In this document: positions 53,358 through 62,358 of the stretch, in pieces
How positions within the stretch are numbered: position 1 is the stretch's first letter
How the letters are laid out: every line of letters begins with the position of its first letter
Source of the DNA: Hyphomicrobiales bacterium
GTDB taxonomy: Bacteria > Pseudomonadota > Alphaproteobacteria > Rhizobiales > Phreatobacteraceae
Length of the DNA: 64,000 nt
Assembly: GCA_017304475.1 (NCBI GenBank)
Contig: JAFKKV010000014.1
Coordinates: forward strand, 124,001 to 188,000
Reading direction: 5' to 3'
Program-made: the position numbers and the translations under genes
The notes under the pieces: model-generated
Told to the model about the DNA's origin: nothing
Seen by the model: the letters and a program-made list of their open reading frames with translations, nothing else
Databases searched by the model: none

Positions 53358-54761
53358 TCAGTAGCGGTAGTGATCGGCCTTGAACGGGCCCTGCTCCGGC
53401 ACGCCGATATAGGCGGCCTGATCGGGGCGCAGCTTGGTCAGCTTCACGCCGATCTTCTCCAGGTGCAGCATGGCGACCTTCTCGTCGAGATGCTTCGGCA
53501 AGGTGTAGACCTTCTTCTCGTACTTGCCGGGATTGGTCCACAATTCGATCTGCGCGATCGTCTGGTTGGTGAACGAAGCCGACATGACGAAGGAGGGATG
53601 GCCCATGGCATTGCCGAGATTGACCAGCCGGCCTTCCGACAGAAGGATGATGCGCTTGCCCGACGACATCTCGATCTCGTCGACCTGCGGCTTGACGTTG
53701 TTCCACTTCAGGTTCTTCAGGCCGGCGACCTGAATCTCATTGTCGAAATGGCCGATATTGCAGACGATCGCCCGGTCCTTCATGCCGCGCATGTGGTCGA
53801 CCGTGATGATGTCCTTGTTGCCGGTGGCGGTGACATAGATGTCGGCGCGCGGCAGGGCGTCCTCGATGGTGGCGACCTCATAACCTTCCATCGCCGCCTG
53901 CAGGGCGCAGATCGGATCGACTTCCGAAACAATGACGCGGCAGCCGGCCTGGCGCAGCGAAGCGGCCGAGCCCTTGCCGACATCGCCGAAGCCGGCGACG
54001 AAAGCGACCTTGCCCGACATCATCACGTCGGTGCCGCGGCGGATCGCGTCAACCAGCGATTCACGGCAGCCATAGAGGTTGTCGAACTTCGACTTGGTGA
54101 CGGAATCGTTGACGTTGATCGCCGGGAACAGGAGCTTGCCGGCGGAAGCCAGCTGATAGAGCCGGTTGACGCCCGTGGTGGTCTCTTCCGAGACGCCCTT
54201 GATCGCCTTGGCGAGCTCGGCGAACCAGCCCTTCGGCTTCTCGGCCAGCTTCTTCTTGAGCAGGGCGAAGAAGATTTCCTCTTCTTCCGATTCCGGCTTG
54301 TCGAGGAAGGCGGTGTCGCCATTCTCGGCGCGCAGGCCGAGATGGACGAACATGGTGGCGTCGCCGCCGTCGTCGAGGATCATGTTGGGTGTGCCGCCGC
54401 CATGCCAGTCGAACAGCTTGGCGGTGTAGTCCCAGTACTCGGTCAGCGTCTCGCCCTTATAGGCGAAGACCGGGATGCCGGCGGCGGCGATCGCGGCGGC
54501 CGCGTGGTCCTGGGTCGAATAGATGTTGCAGGACACCCAGCGGATGTCGGCGCCGAGAGCCTTCAGGGTCTCGATCAGCACCGCGGTCTGGATGGTCATG
54601 TGCAGCGAGCCGGCGATGCGGGCGCCCTTCAGCGGCTGCGACGCGCCGAATTCGGCGCGGGTCGCCATGAGCCCCGGCATTTCGGTCTCGGCGAGGTCGA
54701 TTTCCTTGCGGCCGAAGGCAGCGAGCGAAATGTCTTTGACGATATAGTCGGTGGCGGCCAT
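53358..54761 (-). CDS. ahcY: adenosylhomocysteinase
   Basis: A 467-residue S-adenosylhomocysteine hydrolase that removes the product of methyltransferases. [21 protein letters not shown] is the first signature, the NAD-binding loop is [13 protein letters not shown], and the chain ends DHYRY as in bacterial homologues, with a Lys/Tyr pair contacting NAD. Length matches. ATG 54761 has an AGAGGATCC upstream. A SahR-like palindrome lies about 100 bases upstream and a strong terminator downstream, so it is monocistronic. Confidence 0.96.
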   Translation of the reverse strand: MAATDYIVKDISLAAFGRKEIDLAETEMPGLMATRAEFGASQPLKGARIAGSLHMTIQTAVLIETLKALGADIRWVSCNIYSTQDHAAAAIAAAGIPVFAYKGETLTEYWDYTAKLFDWHGGGTPNMILDDGGDATMFVHLGLRAENGDTAFLDKPESEEEEIFFALLKKKLAEKPKGWFAELAKAIKGVSEETTTGVNRLYQLASAGKLLFPAINVNDSVTKSKFDNLYGCRESLVDAIRRGTDVMMSGKVAFVAGFGDVGKGSAASLRQAGCRVIVSEVDPICALQAAMEGYEVATIEDALPRADIYVTATGNKDIITVDHMRGMKDRAIVCNIGHFDNEIQVAGLKNLKWNNVKPQVDEIEMSSGKRIILLSEGRLVNLGNAMGHPSFVMSASFTNQTIAQIELWTNPGKYEKKVYTLPKHLDEKVAMLHLEKIGVKLTKLRPDQAAYIGVPEQGPFKADHYRY

Positions 54762-54861
54762 GGGATCCTCTAGGGGACAGGCGGGAGAGAACAGGCTTCG
54801 CCGGACGCCCGTCCAGCGGTGCCGCGGCCTCTAGCATGCCGGCCGGCGCGAGGCAATAAAG

Positions 54862-54881
54862 ACATAAAGATTTCTTTATGT
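54862..54881. promoter_or_regulatory. SahR-like palindrome upstream of ahcY
   Basis: ACATAAAGAT followed by TTCTTTATGT is symmetric except for its central pair. It is AT-rich in a GC-rich region, with a neighbouring ATAAAGA half copy at 54855. It lies about 100 bases before ahcY. In alphaproteobacteria the ArsR-type regulator SahR is reported to bind sites of this kind at ahcY, metF and metH; the sequence match is from memory. Confidence 0.65.
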
Positions 54882-54913
54882 GCGCGCCGCCAACTCCCCG
54901 CGGCCGCCTCGCC

Positions 54914-56071
54914 TCACGCCGCGCATTCCCGGATCAGCCCGGCGATGAAGGCGTCGCATTTGTCCAGTTCCGACACCTCGATCCACTCGTCCGGCTGATG
55001 CGCCTGGGCGATGTCGCCGGGCCCGCAGATGACGGTCGACAGGCCGGCCTGCTGGAAATAACCGGCCTCCGCGCCATAGGCCACCACATGGGTGCCATTG
55101 TCGCCGGTCAGCTTGCGGGCGAGCCGCTCGGCCTCGCCCTCGGGTTCGGCGCCGAGCGCGGGCGAGGCATAACCGCGGGTGATCGTCACGCCGGCGCCCG
55201 GATGCACGGCCTTCATCGCCGGCTCGATCTCGGTGCGGACGAAATCTTCGTATTCGCGGGCATAGGTCTCGCCGTCGTCGCCCGGCACGACCCGGATGCC
55301 GGTGACGAACCGGCAGTCGAGCGCCGTGATGTTGTGCGCCGTGCCGCCCTGGATCATGCCGACATGCAGCATGGTCCAGCCGGGATCGAAATGCGGTACG
55401 CCGCCGGTCTTTTCAGCCTCGGCCTTGTTCTTCAGATCGCGCTGTTCCAGCCAGGCGACCAGGCGGGCCGCGACCATCACGGCGGAGACGCCGGCATAAC
55501 GGTTGCTGGAATGAACCTCGAAGCCGCGCACATGGGTGTCGATGCGCAGATAGCCCTTGTGGCCGGTGACCACCTTCATCCGGCTCGGCTCGCCGACGAT
55601 GCAGAGCGCCGGCTTGACCCAGTCCTTGCCGAGCTTGGCGATCATGGCGCGCACGCCGGCCATGCGGACCTCTTCATCCGCCGACAGGCAGATATGGATC
55701 GGCCGCTTCAGATTGGCCTTCAGCATGGCCGGCACCGCCGCCAGCACGCAGGCGTCGAAACCCTTCATGTCGCAGGCGCCGCGGCCATAGAGCCTGTCGC
55801 CCCTGGCGACCAGCGTGAACGGATCGGAGGTCCAGGGCTGGCCCTCGACCGGCACCACGTCGACATGGCCCGACAGCACCAGGCCGCCATCGACCGCCGG
55901 GCCGATCGTCGCCCACAGGCTGAAATTGCGCCCGTCAGCCTGCGGCACCAGCTCGAAGGCCACGCCATGGGCCTTCAGATAGTCGCCGACGAAATCGATG
56001 AGGGCGCGATTGTCGGTGTCCGAAACGGTCGGGAAGCCGACGAGGCGGTGGAGAAGTTCGACGCTGGTCAT
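54914..56071 (-). CDS. acetylornithine deacetylase (ArgE/M20 family)
   Basis: A 385-residue M20 zinc hydrolase. SGHVDVVPVEGQPWTSDPF and YGRGACDMKGF carry the first metal-binding His and Asp, SADEEVRMAG supplies the catalytic Glu and adjacent ligand, and HQPDEWIEV near the end supplies a further His. This set is ArgE/DapE-like, and the FPTVSDTDNRALIDFV start fits ArgE, which releases ornithine from N-acetylornithine. An ATG two codons upstream (56077) is possible. It is divergent from the tandem aminoacylase genes, giving five M20 genes in a row. Confidence 0.88.
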   Translation of the reverse strand: MTSVELLHRLVGFPTVSDTDNRALIDFVGDYLKAHGVAFELVPQADGRNFSLWATIGPAVDGGLVLSGHVDVVPVEGQPWTSDPFTLVARGDRLYGRGACDMKGFDACVLAAVPAMLKANLKRPIHICLSADEEVRMAGVRAMIAKLGKDWVKPALCIVGEPSRMKVVTGHKGYLRIDTHVRGFEVHSSNRYAGVSAVMVAARLVAWLEQRDLKNKAEAEKTGGVPHFDPGWTMLHVGMIQGGTAHNITALDCRFVTGIRVVPGDDGETYAREYEDFVRTEIEPAMKAVHPGAGVTITRGYASPALGAEPEGEAERLARKLTGDNGTHVVAYGAEAGYFQQAGLSTVICGPGDIAQAHQPDEWIEVSELDKCDAFIAGLIRECAA

Positions 56072-56194
56072 ATGCATCGGCGGATCGTCGCGACCCGAGC
56101 CATGCACGTCAAGATGGCGCATCCGCATGGCAGCTCGATTGACCGGGGCCGCCCGCTCGGATTTGCTCTGCCCCTCCCGACCGCGAGGACATTC

Positions 56195-57373
56195 ATGCCC
56201 ATCGTCAACCGCATCTCGGCCCTGCACGACGAAGTCACCGCCTGGCGCCGCGACATTCACGAACATCCCGAGCTGCAGTTCGACGTCCACCGCACCGCCG
56301 GCATCGTCGCCGAAAAGCTCAAGGAATTCGGCTGCGACGAGGTGGTCACCGGCATCGGCAGGACCGGCGTGGTCGGCCTGATCAAGGGCCAGGATCGGCG
56401 ATCGGCCCAGGGATCGGACAGGATCATCGGCCTGCGCGCCGACATGGATGCGCTGCCGCTGACCGAAATCACCGGCAAGGCCTATGCCTCCAGGACGCCG
56501 GGCAAGATGCACGCCTGCGGCCATGACGGCCACACCGCCATGCTGCTGGGTGCTGCCAAATATCTCGCCGAGACACGCAATTTCGCCGGCACGGTCGCGG
56601 TCATCTTCCAGCCGGCCGAAGAGGGCGGCGGCGGCGCCCGCGAAATGGTCCAGGACAGCCTCATGGAGCGCTTCGGCATCCAGGAGGTCTATGGCATGCA
56701 CAATGCGCCGGGCCTTCCCGTCGGCACTTTCGCGCTGAGGCCCGGCCCCCTGATGGCGGCCGCCGACGGCATCCGCATCGAGGTCGAGGGCAAGGGCGGC
56801 CATGCCGCCCAGCCGCACAATTCCGTCGACACCATCCTGGTCGCCTCCCAGATCGTCGCCAATGTCCAGTCGATCGTGTCGCGCAATGTCGACCCGCTCG
56901 ACAATGTCGTGGTCTCGATCTGCGCCTTCAATGCCGGCTTCACCGACAATGTCATCCCGCACACCGCCACTTTGCTCGGCTCGGTGCGCACCCTGACGCC
57001 TCAGATGCGCGACATCGTCGAGGCGCGCCTGCATGCCATTGTCGAGGGCACCGCTGCCCTGTTCGGCGCGACCGCCAAACTGACCTACCGGCGCGGCGCC
57101 CCGGTCACCGCCAATCATGCGGCCGAAGCCGGCTTTGCCGGCGATGCGGCGGCAAGCGTCGTCGGCGAGGCCGGCGTCGACCGCGCCTTCCCGCCGGTCA
57201 TGGGCAGCGAGGACTTCTCCTTCATGCTGGAGGCCCGTCCGGGCGCCTTCATCTTCATCGGCCAGGGCGAAGGTGCCAATGTCCACCACCCGGCCTATGA
57301 TTTCAACGACGAGATCATCCCGATCGGCATGAGCTATTGGGCCAAGCTCGTCGAGAGCCGGCTCGCCGCCTGA
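56195..57373 (+). CDS. M20 aminoacylase/hippurate-hydrolase-like protein, copy A
   Basis: A 392-residue M20 family zinc amidohydrolase, the HipO/aminoacylase type. Metal and catalytic motifs: MHACGHDGHTAML (Cys108, His110) and FQPAEEGGGG (Glu142, Glu143), plus the later MHNAPGLPVG and MGSEDFSFML. It removes an acyl or benzoyl group from an N-acylated amino acid; substrate unknown. ATG 56195 follows GAGGAC. It has an unusual loop (GQDRRSAQGSD, about 65-75) not shared by the others. First of four tandem copies. Confidence 0.9.
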   Translation: MPIVNRISALHDEVTAWRRDIHEHPELQFDVHRTAGIVAEKLKEFGCDEVVTGIGRTGVVGLIKGQDRRSAQGSDRIIGLRADMDALPLTEITGKAYASRTPGKMHACGHDGHTAMLLGAAKYLAETRNFAGTVAVIFQPAEEGGGGAREMVQDSLMERFGIQEVYGMHNAPGLPVGTFALRPGPLMAAADGIRIEVEGKGGHAAQPHNSVDTILVASQIVANVQSIVSRNVDPLDNVVVSICAFNAGFTDNVIPHTATLLGSVRTLTPQMRDIVEARLHAIVEGTAALFGATAKLTYRRGAPVTANHAAEAGFAGDAAASVVGEAGVDRAFPPVMGSEDFSFMLEARPGAFIFIGQGEGANVHHPAYDFNDEIIPIGMSYWAKLVESRLAA

Positions 57374-57447
57374 TCCTTCGCATGACCGACCATCGTGGTG
57401 CCCGGCCGCGCGGCCCGCACCATCCGTTTTCGCCCTGGAGCCACCCC

Positions 57448-58629
57448 ATGCCCATCGTCAACCGCATTTCCGCCCTGCATGATGAAGTCACCGCCTGGCG
57501 GCGCGACCTGCACGAACATCCCGAGCTGCAATTCGACGTTCATCGCACCGCCGGCATCGTCGCCGACAAGCTCAGGGAATTCGGCTGCGACGAGGTCGTC
57601 ACCGGCATCGGCCGGACCGGCGTGGTCGGCATCATCAAGGGCGCCAACAATTCTGGAAAAACCGGCGGGTCCGGCAAGGTCATCGGCCTGCGCGCCGACA
57701 TGGACGCGCTGCCGCTCACCGAGATGTCCGGCAAGCCGCACGCCTCCAAGATCCCCGGGAAAATGCATGCCTGCGGCCATGACGGCCATACCGCCATGTT
57801 GCTGGGTGCTGCCAAATATCTCGCCGAGACCCGCAATTTCGACGGCACGGTCGCGGTCATCTTCCAGCCGGCCGAAGAGGGCGAAAAGGGCGGCCAGGCC
57901 ATGGTCGACGACGGCATGATGGAGCGCTTCGGCATCCAGGAGGTCTATGGCATGCACAATGCGCCGGGCCTTCCCGTCGGCTCCTTCGCGCTCAGGCCGG
58001 GCCCGCTCCTGGCCGCGGTCGACAATTTCCGCATCGAGGTCGAAGGCAAGGGCGGCCATGCCGCCAAGCCCCACCTGTCGGTCGATACCATCCTGGTCGC
58101 GTCGCACATCGTCGTGGCCGCCCAGTCGATCGTCTCGCGCAATGTCGACCCCCTGGAAAACGCCGTCGTTTCGATCTGCGCCTTCAATGGCGGCTTCGCC
58201 AACAATGTCATTCCCCAGACCGCCGAGCTGCGCGGCACGGTGCGCACCCTGAGCGCCGATGTCAGGGACTTCGTCGAGCAGCGCCTGAAGGCGGTGGTCG
58301 AGGGTACGGCGGCGCTGTTCGGCGCCAAGGCGACCCTGCACTACGAGCGGGTCGTGCCGGTCACCGTCAATCACGAGGCCAATACGCCCTTCGCGGCCGA
58401 TGCCGCGGCGGCCATTGTCGGCGAGACGAGCGTCAACCGTGTCGCCATTCCGGTCATGGGCGGCGAGGATTTCTCCTATATGCTGAACGCCCGTCCCGGC
58501 GCCTTCATCTTCATCGGCCAGGGCGATACCGCAAATGTCCATCACCCGGCCTATGACTTCAACGACGAGATCATCCCGATCGGCATGAGCTACTGGGCAA
58601 AGCTCGTGGAGACACGGCTCACCGCCTGA
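57448..58629 (+). CDS. M20 aminoacylase/hippurate-hydrolase-like protein, copy B
   Basis: A 393-residue near-copy of A. The catalytic motifs MHACGHDGHTAML and FQPAEEGEKGG are kept. It differs most in the loop after GLIKG-equivalent GIIKGANNSGKTGGSGK, in SKPHASKIPGK-type variants and in the region VVAAQSIVSRNVDPLENAVVS. The gap to A is 74 bases. ATG 57448 fits where similarity to the others begins. Active-site residues are intact, so it is probably functional with a shifted substrate preference (inference). Confidence 0.9.
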   Translation: MPIVNRISALHDEVTAWRRDLHEHPELQFDVHRTAGIVADKLREFGCDEVVTGIGRTGVVGIIKGANNSGKTGGSGKVIGLRADMDALPLTEMSGKPHASKIPGKMHACGHDGHTAMLLGAAKYLAETRNFDGTVAVIFQPAEEGEKGGQAMVDDGMMERFGIQEVYGMHNAPGLPVGSFALRPGPLLAAVDNFRIEVEGKGGHAAKPHLSVDTILVASHIVVAAQSIVSRNVDPLENAVVSICAFNGGFANNVIPQTAELRGTVRTLSADVRDFVEQRLKAVVEGTAALFGAKATLHYERVVPVTVNHEANTPFAADAAAAIVGETSVNRVAIPVMGGEDFSYMLNARPGAFIFIGQGDTANVHHPAYDFNDEIIPIGMSYWAKLVETRLTA

Positions 58630-58731
58630 CCTCCACGGCCCATCACCACCCCTCCCGCCGGGCGTCCTGCGAGGCGGAGAGTGGCGCGCCCCGGCCCCGC
58701 CGACCACCCGTTTTCTGTTCGGAGACATCCC

Positions 58732-59898
58732 ATGCCCATCAACAACCGCATTTCCGCGCTTCACGACGAAGTCACCGCCTGGCGGCGTGACCTGCACGAG
58801 CATCCGGAGCTGCAGTTCGATGTTCATCGCACCGCCGGCATCGTTGCCGACAAGCTCCGGGAATTCGGCTGCGACGAGGTGGTCACCGGCATCGGCAAGA
58901 CCGGCGTGGTCGGTCTCATCAAGGGCGCCAAGAGCGGCTCGGGCAAGGTCATCGGCCTGCGCGCCGACATGGACGCCCTGCCGCTGACCGAGGTCACCGG
59001 CAAGGCCTATGCCTCCAAGACAGCGGGCAAGATGCATGCCTGCGGCCATGACGGTCACACCGCCATGCTGCTGGGTGCTGCCAAATATCTCGCCGAGACG
59101 CGCAATTTCGACGGCACCGTCGCGGTCATCTTCCAGCCGGCCGAAGAGGGCGGCGGCGGCGGCCGCGAAATGGTCAATGACGGCATGATGGACCGCTTCG
59201 GCATCCAGGAGGTCTATGGCATGCACAACACGCCGGGCATGCCGGTCGGCGCCTTCGCCCTGCGCGCGGGTCCGTTGCTGGCCGCCGCCGACCGCATCCG
59301 CATCGAGGTCGAGGGCAAGGGCGGCCATGCCGCCAAGCCGCATCTGTCGGTCGACACGGTGCTGGTCGCCTCCCAGATCGTCGCCAATGTCCAGTCGATC
59401 GTGTCGCGCAACGTCAACCCGCTCGACAATGTCGTGGTCTCGATCTGCGCCTTCAATGCCGGCTTCACCGACAATGTCATCCCGCAGACCGCCACCTTGC
59501 TCGGCACGGTGCGCACCCTGACGCCGGAAATGCGCGATTTCGTCGAGGCTCGGCTGCACGCCGTGGTCGAAGGCACCGCAGCCCTGTTCGGCGCGACCGC
59601 CAAGCTGCATTATTACCGCGACTATCCGGTCACCCGGAACCATGCCGAAAACACCGTCTTCGCCGCCGATGCCGCGGCCGCGGTGGTCGGCGAGGCCGGT
59701 GTCGAGCGCGACGTCACCCCGGTCATGGGCGGCGAGGACTTCTCCTTCATGCTGGAGGCCCGCCCCGGCGCCTTCATCTTCGTCGGCCAGGGCGACAGCG
59801 CCGGGCTGCACCACCCGGCTTACGACTTCAACGACGAGATCATCCCGATCGGCATGAGCTATTGGGCCAAGCTCGTCGAGATGCGGCTCGCCGCCTGA
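58732..59898 (+). CDS. M20 aminoacylase/hippurate-hydrolase-like protein, copy C
   Basis: A 388-residue copy closest to A in sequence, with the same MHACGHDGHTAML and FQPAEEGGGGGREM. DNA between A and C is identical over long runs, as in the stretch around the metal-binding motif, suggesting recent duplication or gene conversion. ATG 58732 follows GGAGACATCC; its leader CCGTTTTC also precedes copy B. All metal ligands are present. Confidence 0.9.
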   Translation: MPINNRISALHDEVTAWRRDLHEHPELQFDVHRTAGIVADKLREFGCDEVVTGIGKTGVVGLIKGAKSGSGKVIGLRADMDALPLTEVTGKAYASKTAGKMHACGHDGHTAMLLGAAKYLAETRNFDGTVAVIFQPAEEGGGGGREMVNDGMMDRFGIQEVYGMHNTPGMPVGAFALRAGPLLAAADRIRIEVEGKGGHAAKPHLSVDTVLVASQIVANVQSIVSRNVNPLDNVVVSICAFNAGFTDNVIPQTATLLGTVRTLTPEMRDFVEARLHAVVEGTAALFGATAKLHYYRDYPVTRNHAENTVFAADAAAAVVGEAGVERDVTPVMGGEDFSFMLEARPGAFIFVGQGDSAGLHHPAYDFNDEIIPIGMSYWAKLVEMRLAA

Positions 59899-59999
59899 TC
59901 CCGATCCCGTCCTGCGCCTCTCCCGCCCACGCGCGGAGAGGCGCAGAATGACCCGACACCAGACATCTATCGCCAACCGTTATCCGTTCGGAGCGTTCC

Positions 60000-61166
60000 A
60001 TGCCCATCATCAACCGCGTCGCCGATCTCGCCGATGAAATCACCGCCTGGCGCCGGGATTTCCACGAGAACCCCGAATTGCTGTTCGACGTGTTCCGCAC
60101 CTCGGGCATCGTCGCCGACAAGCTGAAGGAATTCGGCTGCGACGAGGTGGTCACCGGCCTCGGCAAGACCGGCGTGGTGGCGGTGATCAAGGGCCGCAAG
60201 GGCGGTTCGGGCAAGGTCATCGGCCTGCGCGCCGACATGGACGCCCTGCCGATCGAGGAGGCCACCGACGCCCCCTACAAGTCGAAGATCCCCGGCAAGA
60301 TGCATGCCTGCGGCCATGACGGCCACACCGCCATGCTGCTGGGCGCCGCCAAATATCTCGCCGAGACGCGCAATTTCGACGGCACGGCGATCATGATCTT
60401 CCAGCCGGCGGAAGAAGGCGGCGGCGGCGGCGACCTGATGGTCAAGGACGGCCTGATGACCCGCTTCGGCATCCAGGAAGTCTATGGCATGCACAATATG
60501 CCGGGCATTCCGCTCGGCACTTTCGCCGTCCGCACCGGCCCGTCCATGGCGGCCGCCGACCGTTTCGTCATCGACATCGAGGGCAAGGGTGGCCACGGCG
60601 CCATGCCGCATCTGTGCATCGACCCGGTTCCGGTCGGTTTCGCCATCGGCCAGGCGATGCAGACCATCGTATCGCGCAATGTCGACCCGATCGAATGCGC
60701 CGTCGTGTCGATCACCTCGATCCATGCGGGCGAGGCCTTCAACGTCATCCCCCAGACGCTGCGCATGCTCGGCACGGTGCGCACCTTCAAGCCGGAGGTG
60801 CAGGACCTGGTCGAGGAGCGCATGAAGCAGACCGCCGAGGGCATCGCCAAGGCCATGGGCTGCACCGCCAAGGTCGACTACATGAGAGGCTATCCGGTCA
60901 CCTTCAATCACGAAGCCCAGACCAAATTCGCCTCGGAGGTCGCCAAGAGCATTGTCGGCGCCGACAAGGTCGACACCGACACGCCGCCGCTGATGGGCGC
61001 CGAGGACTTCTCCTACATGCTCAACGAGCGGCCCGGCTGCTACATCTTCGTCGGCAATGGCGACACCGCCGCCTGCCACCATCCGGCCTATGACTTCGAC
61101 GACAAGGCGATCCCCGCCGGCACCAGCTACTGGGCCAAGCTCGTCGAAACCGCCATGCCGGCGTGA
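60000..61166 (+). CDS. M20 aminoacylase/hippurate-hydrolase-like protein, copy D
   Basis: A 388-residue copy, the most diverged of the four. The catalytic motifs are kept (MHACGHDGHTAML, FQPAEEGGGGGDLM). Differences concentrate in the dimerisation/lid domain: HLCIDPVPVGFAIGQAMQTI replaces HLSVDTVLVASQIVANVQSI of copy C, and SIHAGEAFNVIPQTLRMLGTVRTF follows the usual pattern. It ends ...SYWAKLVETAMPA like the others. Probably the oldest duplicate. Confidence 0.9.
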   Translation: MPIINRVADLADEITAWRRDFHENPELLFDVFRTSGIVADKLKEFGCDEVVTGLGKTGVVAVIKGRKGGSGKVIGLRADMDALPIEEATDAPYKSKIPGKMHACGHDGHTAMLLGAAKYLAETRNFDGTAIMIFQPAEEGGGGGDLMVKDGLMTRFGIQEVYGMHNMPGIPLGTFAVRTGPSMAAADRFVIDIEGKGGHGAMPHLCIDPVPVGFAIGQAMQTIVSRNVDPIECAVVSITSIHAGEAFNVIPQTLRMLGTVRTFKPEVQDLVEERMKQTAEGIAKAMGCTAKVDYMRGYPVTFNHEAQTKFASEVAKSIVGADKVDTDTPPLMGAEDFSYMLNERPGCYIFVGNGDTAACHHPAYDFDDKAIPAGTSYWAKLVETAMPA

Positions 61167-61496
61167 CGATAGCGGCTGTCGGCGCATCCGTTCGGGTGCG
61201 CCGATACACTCAAGAGTGAATCGCTACGCCCTCCAGGCAAAAGAGGGCGCTCTTGCGGGAAGCGCCCGAAGCACTGACGTCACCCCCGGCGGAGCGAAGC
61301 GACGGGAAGGGGGTCCAGGAGTGGCAGGGCTCTTCCCCCAACACCGCGAAACTCGCAAAACGCATGCGCCGAGGGCGTCGTGAAGCGGCCCTGGACCCCC
61401 TTCCCTCGCTTCGCTCGCCGGGGGTGACGTCGGTGTGACGGCTGCGTAAGCGCACTCCCACACCGGCCGCGGACCTCAGCCCTCGCGGCCCAGCAC
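61167..61496. repeat. Intergenic inverted repeat after the M20 cluster
   Basis: A gene-free 330-base region between convergent genes. GACGTCACCCCCGGCGGAGC... to ...GGGGGTCCAGG (61276-61319) pairs with CCTGGACCCCC... to ...GGGGGTGACGTC (61390-61431), about 40 bases per arm with a few mismatches. Between the arms lies AT-poorer unique sequence. It belongs to the class of dispersed intergenic repeats seen elsewhere in this window but is a different family. Confidence 0.75.
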
Positions 61497-62255
61497 CTAA
61501 TTCGGCTTGACCCTGACGCGGAACAGATTGCCGCTGAAGCCGCCCTTGAAATTCCCCACCAGGCTGGTCGCGAAGGGATCGCTGCCATCGTCCATGCCGC
61601 TGGCGTTCATCAGGAGCGGCCGGCCGCCGAGCGTGGCGGAGGCGCGGTATTGCCCGGGCGGCACGCCGGTGGCCACCCAGCCCTCGCCGGTCTGGCGGAG
61701 CCGCCGGACGATGGTCCGGCCGCCGCCGGTCGGCTGCAGCGTGACCTCGATATCGGCGAATGCGACGGTGTGGCCGAAGACCGTCTCGACGACGAAAATG
61801 CCGCCATTGCCATAGGGATTGCCGGGCAATTGCTCGACGAACTCCATCCTGAAATTGCGGATCGTCGCGGCATTGTTGGCGAACAGGCTGGGGTCCTCCG
61901 CCACCAGCGCGACCTGGGTGCCCGCGTCGCCGCCGCTCCCCGGTCGATAGGCCGATGCCGAATATTCACCCGGGGCCATGTCGGAAATCCTGATGCGATA
62001 GCTGCCATCCGCCCCGGTCACGTCGGTGCGGCTGTGGCTTGCGCCGTAACGCATCGCCCGGCCGCCGCCATAGGACTGGTAGACCGCGCTGACCTGGATG
62101 CCCGCCAAGGGCCGCCCCTCATCGTCGACCGCCCGGCCCTTCACATAGCCGGTCTCGGGGACCACCGCCGCGCTCTCGCCGCGGCAGCCGGCCAGGCCGA
62201 AGGCCCCTGGCATCAGCGCGAGCGCCAGGGCGGTCCGTCTCGTCATGCTCTGCAT
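61497..62255 (-). CDS. Lipoprotein with carboxypeptidase-regulatory-like repeats
   Basis: A 252-residue exported protein. The N-terminus TRRTALALALMPGAFGLAGC carries a twin-arginine-like start and a lipobox (LAGC), so it is probably a lipoprotein. Two beta-rich segments resemble carboxypeptidase regulatory-like (CarboxypepD_reg/CnaB) folds: GYVKGRAVDDEGRPLAGIQVSAV with GADGSYRIRI, and VAFADIEVTLQPTGGGRTIVRRL with GVPPGQYRASATL. The fold often presents ligand or protein contacts. No enzyme motif is visible; function unknown. No operon partner. Confidence 0.75.
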   Translation of the reverse strand: MQSMTRRTALALALMPGAFGLAGCRGESAAVVPETGYVKGRAVDDEGRPLAGIQVSAVYQSYGGGRAMRYGASHSRTDVTGADGSYRIRISDMAPGEYSASAYRPGSGGDAGTQVALVAEDPSLFANNAATIRNFRMEFVEQLPGNPYGNGGIFVVETVFGHTVAFADIEVTLQPTGGGRTIVRRLRQTGEGWVATGVPPGQYRASATLGGRPLLMNASGMDDGSDPFATSLVGNFKGGFSGNLFRVRVKPN

Positions 62256-62358
62256 TCGCTCCCCATCCTCCGCATCGATGCGAGGGGGAGCGCTTTAGGG
62301 TGGCACTGTTTCAGCCCGTTGCGATGGCGCAGGCCAATTGTTGACGCCGCCGCGGCCG

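Noticed and set aside
54762..54913. SAH riboswitch upstream of ahcY
   Set aside because: I could not draw the pseudoknot consensus in the 100 bases before ahcY; the palindrome explains control better.
56195..61166. Assembly duplication of one aminoacylase gene
   Set aside because: The four copies differ throughout and have distinct leaders and gaps, so they are real separate genes.
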